Of a stretch of 64,000 nucleotides of DNA, positions 1 to 9,226 are shown piece after piece. Position numbers and translations under genes: made by a program. The stretch spans positions 310,001-374,000 of the forward strand of contig JACKLM010000003.1 in the NCBI GenBank assembly GCA_024235895.1. Reading direction: 5' to 3'. Below the pieces are notes generated by a model. That model saw only the letters and a list, made by a program, of their open reading frames with translations. It did not search any database and was not told where the DNA came from. This DNA comes from Burkholderiaceae bacterium. GTDB lineage: Bacteria; Pseudomonadota; Gammaproteobacteria; Burkholderiales; Burkholderiaceae_C. The stretch's first letter is position 1. Each line of letters opens with the position of its first letter.

Positions 1-40
1 CGCGTATTTCTTCCCGGCGCTGGCCATCCACAGCCGCTGA
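1..40 (+). CDS. ndk: Nucleoside diphosphate kinase, C-terminal end only
   Basis: Only the last 12 codons are in the window (frame starting at base 2, stop TGA at 38-40), reading AYFFPALAIHSR. This resembles the usual betaproteobacterial Ndk C-terminus (an aromatic pair, a Pro and a final Ser-Arg), and ndk directly precedes rlmN in many Burkholderiales. Ndk transfers the gamma phosphate between NTPs and NDPs. The identification rests on a very short tail plus gene order, so it is probable rather than certain. Confidence 0.7.
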   Translation, partial: AYFFPALAIHSR

Positions 41-66
41 GCACGGACGGCGGCGCGGGCCACGGC

Positions 67-1227
67 ATGGCGGTCGACCTGCTCGACTTCGACCTCGAGG
101 GGCTGGCTGCCTTTTGCGAAGGCCTGGGCGAGAAGCGCTTCCGCGCCGTCCAGCTGTTCCGCTGGATCCACCAGAAGGGGGCGTCGGACTTCGACGCCAT
201 GAGCGACCTGGCGAAGTCGCTGCGCACGCGCCTGGCCGGCGACGCCGCGATCGGTGCGCTGCCCGTGATCAGCGAGCAGGCCTCGGCCGACGGCACCGTC
301 AAGTGGCTGTTCGACGTCGGCGGCGGCAACGCGGTCGAGGCCGTCTTCATCCCCGAGGACGATCGCGGCACGCTGTGCGTGTCGTCGCAGGCCGGCTGCG
401 CGGTCGGCTGCCGCTTCTGCTCGACCGGCCACCAGGGCTTCAGCCGCAACCTGCGCACCGGCGAGATCGTCGCCCAGCTCTGGCACGCGGAGCACCGGCT
501 GCGCGCACGCCGCGCGACCGCGGGAGCCGATGCGGGCCCGGGCGGGGCGCCGCTTCGCATGGTCGACAACGTCGTCATGATGGGCATGGGCGAGCCGCTG
601 CAGAACTACGGCGCGCTCGTGCCGGCGTTGCGCACGATGCTCGACGACCACGGCTACGGCTTGTCGCGCCGGCGCGTGACGGTGTCCACCAGCGGCGTCG
701 TGCCGATGATCGAGCGGCTGCGCGAGGACTGCCCGGTGGCGCTCGCGGTCTCGCTGCACGCCCCCGACGACGCGCTGCGCGACATGCTGGTGCCGCTGAA
801 CCGCAAGTACCCGATCGCCGAGCTGATGGCCGCCTGCCGCGCCTACCTGCCCGTGGCGCCGCGCGACTTCGTCATGTTCGAGTACTGCATGCTCGACGGC
901 GTCAACGACGCCGACGCCCAGGCGCGCGCACTGGTCGATCTCGTACGGCGCGAGCGCGTGCCGTGCAAGTTCAACCTGATCCCGTTCAACCCCTTCCCCG
1001 GATCGGGGCTGGAGCGCTCGCCGCCCGAACGGGTCAGGGCGTTCCAGCGCATCCTGCTCGACGCCGGGTTCGTGGCGACGGTCCGGCGCACGCGCGGCGA
1101 CGATATCGACGCCGCCTGCGGGCAGCTCGCCGGTGAGGTGCGGGACCGCACCGGGGCGCAGGCGCGGCTCGCGCGGCGTCGCACCATCCCGTTGCACCCC
1201 CAGAACGTCGCAAGGAGCCTGCGATGA
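67..1227 (+). CDS. rlmN: Dual-specificity 23S rRNA m2A2503 / tRNA m2A37 methyltransferase RlmN
   Basis: Radical-SAM enzyme that methylates C2 of A2503 in 23S rRNA and A37 in some tRNAs. The protein has 386 residues, close to the 384 of E. coli RlmN. The [4Fe-4S] radical-SAM motif is C111-AVG-C115-RF-C118, followed by the conserved STGHQGFSRNL segment. The MMGMGEPLQNY segment and the late Cys in DDIDAACGQL (near residue 351, the second methyl-shuttling Cys) are present. The start at 67 gives the expected N-terminus 27 bases after ndk. The 3' end overlaps the pilW start by four bases (ATGA), so the genes are probably translationally coupled. Confidence 0.96.
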   Translation: MAVDLLDFDLEGLAAFCEGLGEKRFRAVQLFRWIHQKGASDFDAMSDLAKSLRTRLAGDAAIGALPVISEQASADGTVKWLFDVGGGNAVEAVFIPEDDRGTLCVSSQAGCAVGCRFCSTGHQGFSRNLRTGEIVAQLWHAEHRLRARRATAGADAGPGGAPLRMVDNVVMMGMGEPLQNYGALVPALRTMLDDHGYGLSRRRVTVSTSGVVPMIERLREDCPVALAVSLHAPDDALRDMLVPLNRKYPIAELMAACRAYLPVAPRDFVMFEYCMLDGVNDADAQARALVDLVRRERVPCKFNLIPFNPFPGSGLERSPPERVRAFQRILLDAGFVATVRRTRGDDIDAACGQLAGEVRDRTGAQARLARRRTIPLHPQNVARSLR

Positions 1228-2090
1228 GCCTGCCGCGCCCGGACGGGCCTCTTCCGGCTGCCCTCGTCGCATCCTGCCGGCGCGCCCGGCGCGGCCCGAC
1301 CGGCCGGGCCCTGTCCGGGCTCGGGGCGGCGCTGGCGATCGCCGCGGCGATGGGGTTGGCGGGCTGTGCGGCGCCGCCGCCGCAGGACATCCGCACCGCG
1401 TCCGACATGACCGACGCCGACCGCATCGCGCGGTTGCGGCTCGAGCTGGCATCCGGCTACTTCAGCCGCGGGCAGCTCGAGACTGCGCTCGACGAGGTCA
1501 AGCGGGCGCTGGCGGCGCGCCCCGATCTTGCTGCCGGCTACAACCTGCGTGCGCTGATCTACGCCAGCCTGGGCGAGCACGCGCTGGCCGACGAGAGCTT
1601 CCGCCGCGCGCTGCAACTCGACCCGCGGGACGCCGACACGCTGCACAACCACGGCTGGTACCTCTGCCAGCGCCAGCGCTACGACGAGGCCGAGCAGCGC
1701 TTCGACGCCGCGCTGGCGCTGCCGCAATACCGCCAGGGCCCGCGCACGCTGCTGGCCAAGGGGCTTTGCCAGGCGCGCGCCGGCCGCCTCGACGAGGCCG
1801 AGGCGACGATGACGCGCGCGTACGAGCTGGACCCGGGGAGCCCGGCGGCGGCGTTCGCGCTCGGCGAGCTGCTGTTCCGCCGCGGCGAGTACGAGCGTGC
1901 GCGCTTCTACCTGCGACGTGTCAATTCGCAGCCGGCGACCAGCAATGCGCAGTCGCTGTGGCTGGCGGCGCGCATCGAGAACCGGCTCGGCAACGAGGCC
2001 GGCGTGCGGGCGCTGGGTGACGAACTGCGCGAGCGCTTCCCGCGCAGCCCCGAGGCCCTGCGGATGGACAAGAGGGCCTTCGATGACTGA
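1224..2090 (+). CDS. pilW: Type IV pilus biogenesis/stability lipoprotein PilW (PilF-like TPR protein)
   Basis: A 288-residue predicted outer-membrane lipoprotein with a lipobox (LAG-C48) after a basic N-region and hydrophobic stretch, then tetratricopeptide repeats from about residue 75 to 270. The family (PilW in Neisseria, PilF in Pseudomonas) is the pilotin that helps the PilQ secretin reach and assemble in the outer membrane. The leader before the lipobox is unusually long (47 residues), so the true start could be internal, but the ATGA overlap with rlmN supports the one given. Its end overlaps rodZ by 8 bases. Confidence 0.88.
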   Translation: MSLPRPDGPLPAALVASCRRARRGPTGRALSGLGAALAIAAAMGLAGCAAPPPQDIRTASDMTDADRIARLRLELASGYFSRGQLETALDEVKRALAARPDLAAGYNLRALIYASLGEHALADESFRRALQLDPRDADTLHNHGWYLCQRQRYDEAEQRFDAALALPQYRQGPRTLLAKGLCQARAGRLDEAEATMTRAYELDPGSPAAAFALGELLFRRGEYERARFYLRRVNSQPATSNAQSLWLAARIENRLGNEAGVRALGDELRERFPRSPEALRMDKRAFDD

Positions 2091-3078
2091 GCCCGGGCGC
2101 GAGGCCAGCGCGTCGCCGGTCGGCGACGCGGCTGCGTCGTCGCCGGGTGCGCAGCTTCGACGCTGGCGCGAGGCGCAGGGCCTGCACGTCGCAATGCTCG
2201 CCGCGTCGCTGAAGGTGCCGCCGCAGCGTCTCGAGGCGCTGGAGGCCGACCGCTGGGACGCGCTCCCCGATCCGGCATTCACGCGCGCGCTGGCGCAAAG
2301 CGTGTGCCGGGCGCTCAAGCGCGACCCGGCACCGGTGCTCGCGGGCCTGCCCAGACCCGACGGCAGCCGGCTCGAGCAGGTCGCCGGGGGGGTCAACGCG
2401 CCGTTTCGTGATCGACCCGGTTCCGTCGAACCGGGAATGGGGCAGGCGTTGCGTCGGCCCGCCGTGTGGGTTGTCGTCGTGCTGCTGCTGGCCGCGCTGG
2501 CGGTCTTGTTCTGGCCCGCGCGGCTGAACGATGTGTCGGCTCCCCCGCCGCTGGCCACCGACCGCGCGGCACCCGGTGTCGCTGCACAGGACGCTGGCGC
2601 CGACGCGGCTGGGGCGGCGGAGCCTGGTGCCGACCCCTCGGCGCCGGTGGCGGCGTCCCCCTCTCAGGACGCTGCCGCGCCGGCCGCCGATGCGCTCGTG
2701 GTGCCGACGGCCGAGTCCGCCGGTGCGGCCGCGACGGACCGCACCGCGGGAGCGCCCGGGGCGGGCGATGATGACGTCGCTCCAGCCGAGGCGGCCGCGC
2801 GCGACGACGGCTCCCCCGGCGCCGCGGCGTCGACGGCATCGACGGCGGTACTGGGACTGCGCGCGAGCGCCGAGTCGTGGATCGAGGTCCGCGACGCCGG
2901 CGACCGCATCGTCGTGTCGCGTACGCTGCGCGCCGGCGAGTCGATCGCGATCGACGTCGAGCCGCCGCTGCGGCTGACGATCGGCAACGCGACGGCGACC
3001 TCGCTGAGCCTGCGCGGCGAGCCGGTCGACCTCGGCCCCTACCTGCGCGGCAACGTCGCCCGCATCCAGCTGCCATGA
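2083..3078 (+). CDS. rodZ: RodZ-like membrane-anchored helix-turn-helix protein
   Basis: The 331-residue protein has a cytoplasmic Xre-type HTH (about residues 23-85), one transmembrane segment (about 127-146, VWVVVVLLLAALAVLFW), a long Ala/Pro/Asp/Gly-rich periplasmic linker (150-255) and a C-terminal DUF4115 domain (about 260-331). RodZ links MreB filaments to the elongasome and sets rod shape. An in-frame upstream start at 1897 would add 62 residues lying wholly inside pilW; ATG 2083, overlapping the pilW stop, is preferred because it starts shortly before the HTH. The stop overlaps ispG. Confidence 0.88.
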   Translation: MTEPGREASASPVGDAAASSPGAQLRRWREAQGLHVAMLAASLKVPPQRLEALEADRWDALPDPAFTRALAQSVCRALKRDPAPVLAGLPRPDGSRLEQVAGGVNAPFRDRPGSVEPGMGQALRRPAVWVVVVLLLAALAVLFWPARLNDVSAPPPLATDRAAPGVAAQDAGADAAGAAEPGADPSAPVAASPSQDAAAPAADALVVPTAESAGAAATDRTAGAPGAGDDDVAPAEAAARDDGSPGAAASTASTAVLGLRASAESWIEVRDAGDRIVVSRTLRAGESIAIDVEPPLRLTIGNATATSLSLRGEPVDLGPYLRGNVARIQLP

Positions 3079-4403
3079 ACGCACCCGACGCCATGCCCTC
3101 CCTGCCCGCGCGCTCGCCGCTCGAGGCCGTCGACGCCGCCGCCGCGCCGGGCGCCATCGAGCTCGCCGCGCCGGCGCCGCGCCGCTCGCGCCAGGCGCGC
3201 GTGGTCTGGGGCCGCCGCATCGTTACCGTCGGCGGCGACGCCCCGGTGCGGGTGCAGTCGATGACGAATACCGACACCACCGACGTCATCGGCACCGCGA
3301 TCCAGGTCAAGGAGCTCGCGCTGGCCGGCTCGGAGCTGGTGCGCATCACCGTCAACACGCCCGAGGCGGCCGACGCCGTGCCGCACATCCGCGACCAGCT
3401 CGACCGCATGGGGGTCGACGTGCCGCTGGTGGGCGACTTCCACTACAACGGCCACCGCCTGCTGACCGACCACCCGGCGATGGCCCGGGCGCTGTCCAAG
3501 TACCGCATCAACCCCGGCAACGTCGGCAAGGGCGACAAGCGCGACCGCCAGTTCGCGCAGATGATCGAGGCCGCGATCCGCCATGACCGCCCGGTGCGCA
3601 TCGGCGTCAACTGGGGCAGCCTGGACCAGGAGCTGCTCGCCGCGCTGATGGACGACAACGCGCGGCGTGCCGAGCCCTGGGACGCCAAGCAGGTGATGGT
3701 GCAGGCGCTGGTGCGCTCGGCGCTGTCGTCGGCGTCGTACGCGCGCGAGCTCGGCATGGACGCCGACCAGATCATCATCAGCTGCAAGGTCAGCGGGGTG
3801 CAGGACCTGATCTCGGTCTACCGGGCGCTGGCCGCGCGCTCGGACTATGCGCTGCACCTCGGGCTGACCGAGGCCGGGATGGGGACCAAGGGCACGGTCG
3901 CCTCCAGCGTCGCGCTGGCGGTGCTGCTGCAGGAGGGGATCGGCGACACGATCCGCGTCAGCCTGACGCCGCAGCCCGGCGAGCCGCGCACGCAGGAGGT
4001 CGTGGTCGCGCTGGAGATCCTGCAGGCGCTGGGGCTGCGCCGCTTCAACCCCAGCGTCACCGCCTGTCCCGGCTGCGGCCGCACGACCAGCACCACGTTC
4101 CAGGAGCTGGCCAAGCAGATCGACGACTTCCTGCGCGCCCAGATGCCGCTGTGGAAGAGCCGCTACCCGGGCGTCGAGACGCTCAGGGTCGCGGTCATGG
4201 GCTGCATCGTCAACGGCCCGGGCGAGAGCAAGCACGCCGACATCGGCATCAGCCTGCCCGGCACCGGCGAGGCGCCGGCGGCGCCGGTCTTCATCGACGG
4301 CGTCAAGGCGCTGACGCTGCGCGGCGACGGCATCGCGCAGGAATTCCACAAGCTCGTCGAGGCCTATATCGAGCGCCGCTTCGGCGCCGCCGCGCGCGAC
4401 TGA
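3075..4403 (+). CDS. ispG: 4-hydroxy-3-methylbut-2-en-1-yl diphosphate synthase IspG
   Basis: Penultimate enzyme of the MEP isoprenoid pathway, reducing MEcPP to HMBPP with a [4Fe-4S] cluster. The protein has 442 residues, longer than the 372 of E. coli because of a low-complexity N-terminus of about 40 residues and the insertion common in betaproteobacteria. Cluster ligands are visible in TACPGCGRTTST (two Cys) and GCIVNGPGE (third Cys plus the conserved Glu). The start ATG 3075 overlaps the rodZ stop by four bases. Dxr, encoded at 28493 in this window, acts early in the same pathway. Confidence 0.96.
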   Translation: MNAPDAMPSLPARSPLEAVDAAAAPGAIELAAPAPRRSRQARVVWGRRIVTVGGDAPVRVQSMTNTDTTDVIGTAIQVKELALAGSELVRITVNTPEAADAVPHIRDQLDRMGVDVPLVGDFHYNGHRLLTDHPAMARALSKYRINPGNVGKGDKRDRQFAQMIEAAIRHDRPVRIGVNWGSLDQELLAALMDDNARRAEPWDAKQVMVQALVRSALSSASYARELGMDADQIIISCKVSGVQDLISVYRALAARSDYALHLGLTEAGMGTKGTVASSVALAVLLQEGIGDTIRVSLTPQPGEPRTQEVVVALEILQALGLRRFNPSVTACPGCGRTTSTTFQELAKQIDDFLRAQMPLWKSRYPGVETLRVAVMGCIVNGPGESKHADIGISLPGTGEAPAAPVFIDGVKALTLRGDGIAQEFHKLVEAYIERRFGAAARD

Positions 4404-4447
4404 CTTCAACCGGGCTCGCCCGCCGTGCGCGCCCCATCCTGCATCCC

Positions 4448-5752
4448 ATGTCCGAATCGACCCGTGCCCCGACGCTGGACCGCTCGCCGCTGAAGGCGGT
4501 CAAGGGCATGAACGATATCCTGCCGCCGGCGTCGGCGCGCTGGGCCTGGCTCGAGGCGCGCGTGCGCGACCTCATGCGCCGCTACGCCTATCAGGAGGTG
4601 CGCACGCCGATCGTCGAGCCGACGCCGCTGTTCGTGCGCGGGCTGGGCGAGGTGACCGACATCGTCGAGAAGGAGATGTATTCCTTCGTCGACAGCCTCA
4701 ACGGCGATGCGCTGTCGCTGCGGCCGGAGGCCACCGCCGGCGTCGTGCGGGCGGCGATCGAGCATGCGCTGCTGCACGACGGCGGCAAGCGGCTGTTCTA
4801 CCTCGGGCCGATGTTCCGCCACGAGCGGCCGCAGCGCGGGCGCTACCGGCAGTTCCACCAGGTCGGCGTCGAGGCGCTCGGTTTTGCCGGCCCGGACGTC
4901 GACGCCGAGGTCATCCTGATGGCGCGCGCGCTGTGGCAGGACCTGGGGCTGGCGGACCTGCGGCTGGAGATCAACAGCCTGGGCCAGCCGGACGAGCGGC
5001 GCGCACACCGCGCGGCGCTGGTCGCGCACTTCGAGGCCCACCGCGAGCTGCTCGACGCCGACGCGCTGCGCCGGCTGCACAGCAACCCGCTGCGCATCCT
5101 GGACACCAAGAATCCGGCGATGCAGCCGCTGGTCGAGGCCGCGCCCAAGCTGATCGACTACCTCGGCGAGGCGTCGCTGGCGCACCTGGACGCGGTGCGC
5201 GCGGTGCTCGACGCCGTCGGCCAGCCTTACCGCATCAACCCGCGGCTGGTGCGCGGGATGGACTACTACAACCTGACCGTCTTCGAGTGGGTCACCGACC
5301 GCCTCGGCGCGCAGGGCACGGTCTGCGGCGGCGGCCGCTACGACGGGCTGGTCGAGATGGTCGGCGGCAAGCCGGCGCCGGCGGTCGGCTGGGCGCTGGG
5401 CGTGGAGCGCGTGCTGGACCTGTTGCAGCACGATGGCGTCGAGGTCCCGGCCGAGCGGCCCGACGTCTATGCGATCGTCCCCGACGCCGGAGCGCTCGCG
5501 CCGGCGACGCGCGTGGCGGAGACCTTGCGCGCCGCCGGTGTCGCGGTGCAGCTGCACGCCGGTGGTGGCAGCATGAAATCGCAGTTCCGGCGCGCCGACG
5601 CGTCGGGCGCACGCTGGGCGCTGATCTTCGGCGCCGACGAGCTCGCGCGCGGCGAGGTCGCGGTCAAGCCGCTGCGCGATGCGACCGCGGCGCAGACCAC
5701 GCGCGCGCTGGCCGATGCCGCCGCCTGGGCGCTGACGCTGCGCGACGCATAA
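4448..5752 (+). CDS. hisS: Histidyl-tRNA synthetase
   Basis: Class II aminoacyl-tRNA synthetase of 434 residues that charges tRNA-His. It starts with a short tail and KGMNDILPP. Motif 2 is visible as GPMFRHERPQRGRYRQFHQ, the histidine-specific RGMDYYNLTVFEW segment near residue 260, motif 3 as AVGWALGVERVL, and the C-terminal anticodon-binding domain from about residue 335. ATG 4448 is chosen because the family normally starts 10-20 residues before KGMNDI; the frame is open further upstream but overlaps ispG. It sits 44 bases after ispG in the same run. Confidence 0.96.
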   Translation: MSESTRAPTLDRSPLKAVKGMNDILPPASARWAWLEARVRDLMRRYAYQEVRTPIVEPTPLFVRGLGEVTDIVEKEMYSFVDSLNGDALSLRPEATAGVVRAAIEHALLHDGGKRLFYLGPMFRHERPQRGRYRQFHQVGVEALGFAGPDVDAEVILMARALWQDLGLADLRLEINSLGQPDERRAHRAALVAHFEAHRELLDADALRRLHSNPLRILDTKNPAMQPLVEAAPKLIDYLGEASLAHLDAVRAVLDAVGQPYRINPRLVRGMDYYNLTVFEWVTDRLGAQGTVCGGGRYDGLVEMVGGKPAPAVGWALGVERVLDLLQHDGVEVPAERPDVYAIVPDAGALAPATRVAETLRAAGVAVQLHAGGGSMKSQFRRADASGARWALIFGADELARGEVAVKPLRDATAAQTTRALADAAAWALTLRDA

Positions 5753-5803
5753 TCGCCCGCCGCATCGCCCGCGCGGCGGCGGCCCACCCCGACCCGAGCA
5801 CCC

Positions 5804-6484
5804 ATGGCCACATCCCTGGACCTGCAGGAGCAGGAGCAAGTCGACGCCCTGAAGGCGTTCTGGAAGCAGTACGGCAACCTGATCACCTGGGTGCTGACGC
5901 TGGCGCTGGCCGCCTTCGCGGCCTGGAACGGCTGGCAGTGGTACGAGCGCGACCAGGCCGCCAAGGCCGGCGCGATCTACGACGAGCTCGACCGCGCCGT
6001 GCAGGCCGGCGACGCGCAACGGGCCGCGCGCGCCTTCGGCGACCTGCGCGATCGCCACGCTGGCAGCACCTTCGCCGCGCACGGCGCCCTGCTGGTGGCG
6101 AAGCTGCAGGCCGACGAGGGTCAGGCCGACGCGGCGCGCGCGAGCCTGGCCTGGGTCGTCGGCGAAGCCGGCGACGAGGCCTTGCGCGCGGTGGCACGGC
6201 TGCGGCTGGCGGGCTTGCTGATCGAGGCGGGCGACCACGGCGCGGCGCTCGAGCATCTCGCCGCGATCGGTGACCCGGCGTTCGCCCCGCTGGCGGCGGA
6301 CCGCCGCGGCGATGCGCTGATGGCGCAGGGCAAGGCCGCCGAGGCGCGCACCGCGTGGGAGGCGGCCTGGGCCGGGATGGACGAGCGGCTGGACTACCGG
6401 CGCCTGGTCGAGGCCAAGCTGGCGGCGATCGGTGCCGCACCGGCGGCGTCGGCCCCGCCGGCGGCCGAGGGGGCGGCACGATGA
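5804..6484 (+). CDS. yfgM: YfgM-like inner-membrane tetratricopeptide protein (ancillary SecYEG translocon subunit)
   Basis: The 226-residue protein has a short cytoplasmic N-terminus, a transmembrane segment at about residues 27-45 (NLITWVLTLALAAFAAW) and a periplasmic TPR_21-type helical domain, the layout of YfgM. In E. coli YfgM joins PpiD at the SecYEG translocon and affects periplasmic chaperone traffic. The position hisS-yfgM-bamB-der is the same as in E. coli, which strongly supports the call. The stop overlaps the bamB start (ATGA). Confidence 0.88.
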   Translation: MATSLDLQEQEQVDALKAFWKQYGNLITWVLTLALAAFAAWNGWQWYERDQAAKAGAIYDELDRAVQAGDAQRAARAFGDLRDRHAGSTFAAHGALLVAKLQADEGQADAARASLAWVVGEAGDEALRAVARLRLAGLLIEAGDHGAALEHLAAIGDPAFAPLAADRRGDALMAQGKAAEARTAWEAAWAGMDERLDYRRLVEAKLAAIGAAPAASAPPAAEGAAR

Positions 6485-7656
6485 CGCTCCGCGAGCAGGG
6501 GCCGGATGGCGCCGGCGGGGCCGCGGGCGGTCGGCGCCCGGTCAGGCGGCTCGAGCGGCTCGCCGCGGCGCTGGCGCTGGTCGTGGCCGCGGGCTGCTCG
6601 TCGACCGACAAGCCGCGGCCGACGCCGCTGGCACCGGCACCGCAGGCGATCGCGGGCGGCCTCGCGTGGCGCGCGTCGCTCGGCGCGGTCGACTTCCCGC
6701 TCGGGCTGGTGGTGGCGGCCGACCGCGTCGTCGCCGCCGGCGGCCAGGGCGCGGTGGTCGCGCTGGACGCCGGCAGCGGCGACGAGGTCTGGCGCGCCGA
6801 CGTCGGCGCGCGCATCGCGGCCGGGGTCGGCAGCGACGGCCGCTTCGCCGCCGTCGTCACGCGTGGCAACGAGCTCGTCGTCCTCGACGAGGGCCGGCCG
6901 GCGTGGCGCGTGCGACTGCCCGGGCCCGTGCTGACCGCGCCGCTGGTGGCCGGCGAGCGCGTCTTCGTGCTGCGCGTGGACCGCGCGGTGATGGCCTTCG
7001 ACGTCCTCGACGGCAGGCCGCTGTGGATCCACGAGCGCCCCGGCGAGCCGCTGACGCTGGCGCAATCGGGGCTGATCACGGCCTTCGGCGATACGCTGCT
7101 GGTCGGCCAGGGGCCGCGGCTGGTGGCGCTCGATCCGCTGCGCGGCTCGCTGCGCTGGCAGGCCGCGGTGGCGTCGCCGCGCGGCACGAACGAGGTCGAG
7201 CGACTCGCCGACCTGGTCGGTCCGGCGACGCGCGTCGGCGAACTGGTCTGCGCGCGCGCGTTCCAGAGCGCGGTCGGCTGCGTCGATGCCGCGCGCGGCG
7301 CGCTGCGCTGGAGCCGCCCGGCGTCGGGTGCGCAGGCGCTGGGCGGCGATGCGGAGCTGGTCGTCGGCGCCGACGCCAACAGCCGGCTGGCGGCCTGGCG
7401 CACGCCCAGCGGCGAGCCGGCGTGGACCCACGACGGCCTGCTGCACCGCCAGCTCTCGGGAACGCTGGTGGCCGGCGCGGTCGTCGTGGTCGGCGACCTG
7501 GAGGGCCAGGTGCACTTCCTCGGGCGCGAGGACGGCCGTGCGCTGCTGCGGCTGCCGACCGACGGCACGCCGGTGGTCGGCACGCCGGTGCTCGCCGGCA
7601 CGACGGTGATCGTGGCCACGCGCGGCGGCGGGCTGTTCGCCTTCCGCCCGCAGTAG
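6481..7656 (+). CDS. bamB: Outer membrane assembly lipoprotein BamB
   Basis: The 391-residue protein has a lipoprotein signal (VVAAG-C39) followed by eight-bladed beta-propeller PQQ-like repeats, visible as recurring ALDAGSGDEVWRA, AFDVLDGRPLWIH, ALDPLRGSLRWQA and CVDAARGALRWSR units. BamB binds BamA POTRA domains and helps fold outer-membrane beta-barrels. ATG 6481 gives a normal signal peptide and a four-base overlap with yfgM; an earlier in-frame start at 6355 would lie inside yfgM. BamA itself is encoded at 31063. Confidence 0.94.
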   Translation: MTLREQGPDGAGGAAGGRRPVRRLERLAAALALVVAAGCSSTDKPRPTPLAPAPQAIAGGLAWRASLGAVDFPLGLVVAADRVVAAGGQGAVVALDAGSGDEVWRADVGARIAAGVGSDGRFAAVVTRGNELVVLDEGRPAWRVRLPGPVLTAPLVAGERVFVLRVDRAVMAFDVLDGRPLWIHERPGEPLTLAQSGLITAFGDTLLVGQGPRLVALDPLRGSLRWQAAVASPRGTNEVERLADLVGPATRVGELVCARAFQSAVGCVDAARGALRWSRPASGAQALGGDAELVVGADANSRLAAWRTPSGEPAWTHDGLLHRQLSGTLVAGAVVVVGDLEGQVHFLGREDGRALLRLPTDGTPVVGTPVLAGTTVIVATRGGGLFAFRPQ

Positions 7657-7676
7657 CGGCGCCCCGGGCACCGGCG

Positions 7677-9026
7677 ATGAAACCGGTCCTCGCGCTCGTC
7701 GGCCGACCCAACGTCGGCAAGTCGACGCTGTTCAACCGCATCACGAAGACGCGCGACGCGATCGTCGCCGACTTCGCCGGGCTGACCCGCGACCGCCACT
7801 ACGGCGACGCGCGGCTGGGCGGGCGCACGTTCATCGTCGTCGACACCGGCGGCTTCGAACCGAGCGCGGCCGACGGCATCGTGCAGCGCATGGCCGCGCA
7901 GACGCGGCAGGCGGTGGCCGAGGCCGACGCGGTCGTCTTCGTCGTCGACGTGCGCGCCGGGCTGTCGGCGCAGGACCACGAGATCGCCGACGAGCTGCGC
8001 CGTGGCGGCAAGCGCGTGGTGCTGGCGGTCAACAAGGCCGAGGGCATGCTCGCCGGCCCGCAGCTGGCGGAGTTCCACGAGCTGGGCATCGGCGAACCGC
8101 ACCCGATCTCGGCGGCGCACGGGCAGGGCATCCGCAGCCTGCTGGAGGCGGCGCTCGAAGGGTTGGGGACCGACGAGGAGGCCGGCGACGACGAGGCCGA
8201 GGCCGGCAGTGCCGAGCGGCCGATCCGGCTCGCTGTCGCCGGCCGCCCGAACGTCGGCAAGTCGACGCTGATCAACGCCTGGCTGGGCGAGGAGCGTCTG
8301 GTGGCCTTCGACCAGCCCGGCACGACGCGCGACGCGATCCGGGTGCCGCTGGAGCGCGCCGGCCAGCGCTACGAGCTGGTCGACACCGCCGGCCTCAGGC
8401 GCAAGGGACGCGTCTTCGAGTCGATCGAGAAATTCTCGGTCGTCAAGACGCTGCAGGCGATCGCCGATGCGAACGTCGTCGTGCTGCTGCTCGACGCCAC
8501 CCAGGGCGTCAGCGAGCAGGACGCGCACATCGCTGGCTACATCCTCGAGTCGGGGCGCGCGGTCGTGGTCGCGGTCAACAAGTGGGACGCGGTCGACGAC
8601 TACCAGCGCCAGCTCACGCTGCGCTCGATCGAGCAGAGGCTCGCGTTCATGCGCTTCGCCCCGGTGCTGCACATCTCGGCGCTGAAGCGCCGCGGCCTGG
8701 GCCCGCTGTGGAAGGCGATCGCGCAGGCCTGGGCGGCGGCCACGCGCAAGCTGCCCACGCCGCAGCTGACGCGGCTGATCCACGACGCGGTCCAGCACCA
8801 GCCGCCGCGGCGCGCCGGGCGCTTCCGGCCCAAGCTGCGCTACGCGCACCAGGGCGGGATGAATCCCCCCATCGTCGTCGTCCACGGCAGTTCGCTCGAG
8901 CATGTGACCGACGCCTACCGGCGCTACCTCGAGGGTCGGCTGCGCGAGCACTTCGACCTTGCCGGCACGCCGCTGCGGGTGGAGATGCGCAGCGCGGCGA
9001 ATCCCTTCGACGACCGCCAGGATTGA
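7677..9026 (+). CDS. der: Ribosome biogenesis GTPase Der (EngA)
   Basis: Double-GTPase of 449 residues needed for 50S subunit maturation. Two complete G domains are visible: GRPNVGKS near residue 9 with DTGGF and NKAEG, and a second GRPNVGKS near residue 189 with DTAGL and NKWD. An acidic linker (EEAGDDEAEAGSAE) joins them, and the C-terminal KH-like domain follows. The ATG at 7677 lies 20 bases after the bamB stop. der closes the plus-strand run; a GC-rich 241-base spacer then precedes hfq. Confidence 0.97.
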   Translation: MKPVLALVGRPNVGKSTLFNRITKTRDAIVADFAGLTRDRHYGDARLGGRTFIVVDTGGFEPSAADGIVQRMAAQTRQAVAEADAVVFVVDVRAGLSAQDHEIADELRRGGKRVVLAVNKAEGMLAGPQLAEFHELGIGEPHPISAAHGQGIRSLLEAALEGLGTDEEAGDDEAEAGSAERPIRLAVAGRPNVGKSTLINAWLGEERLVAFDQPGTTRDAIRVPLERAGQRYELVDTAGLRRKGRVFESIEKFSVVKTLQAIADANVVVLLLDATQGVSEQDAHIAGYILESGRAVVVAVNKWDAVDDYQRQLTLRSIEQRLAFMRFAPVLHISALKRRGLGPLWKAIAQAWAAATRKLPTPQLTRLIHDAVQHQPPRRAGRFRPKLRYAHQGGMNPPIVVVHGSSLEHVTDAYRRYLEGRLREHFDLAGTPLRVEMRSAANPFDDRQD

Positions 9027-9137
9027 GGCTGCCGGACGGGTCCGGCCCGGGGTGCCGGGCCGCCGTGGCCGGCCGCGCCGCCTGGCCGGTCCCACGCCGG
9101 CGCGCCGTGCGGATTGGCCGTGCCGGAACGTGGGCGG

Positions 9138-9165
9138 GGAACCCTGTGATAACGTGCGTGTCTGA
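9138..9165 (+). promoter_or_regulatory. Candidate sigma-E-like promoter upstream of hfq
   Basis: GGAACCC at 9138-9144, a 16-base spacer and TCTGA at 9161-9165 match the E. coli sigma-E pattern (GGAACTT, N16, TCTGA) closely. The same stretch contains an overlapping extended -10 for the housekeeping sigma factor (TGTGATAAC, 9145-9153). It lies about 100 bases before the hfq start codon. The call is by eye only. The rest of the der-hfq spacer (9027-9137) is GC-rich, with a short hairpin at about 9030-9045 and nothing else recognised. Confidence 0.35.
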
Positions 9166-9226
9166 CCCGAAACCCCGTCAGTCCGGTGCCGTGCTTGGCC
9201 GGCGTTGGCGGGGCCATACCGGGCGA

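Noticed and set aside
1897..2082. Longer rodZ starting at 1897
   Set aside because: The extra 62 codons lie entirely inside pilW and have no similarity to RodZ; the ATG at 2083 overlaps the pilW stop as expected for coupled genes.
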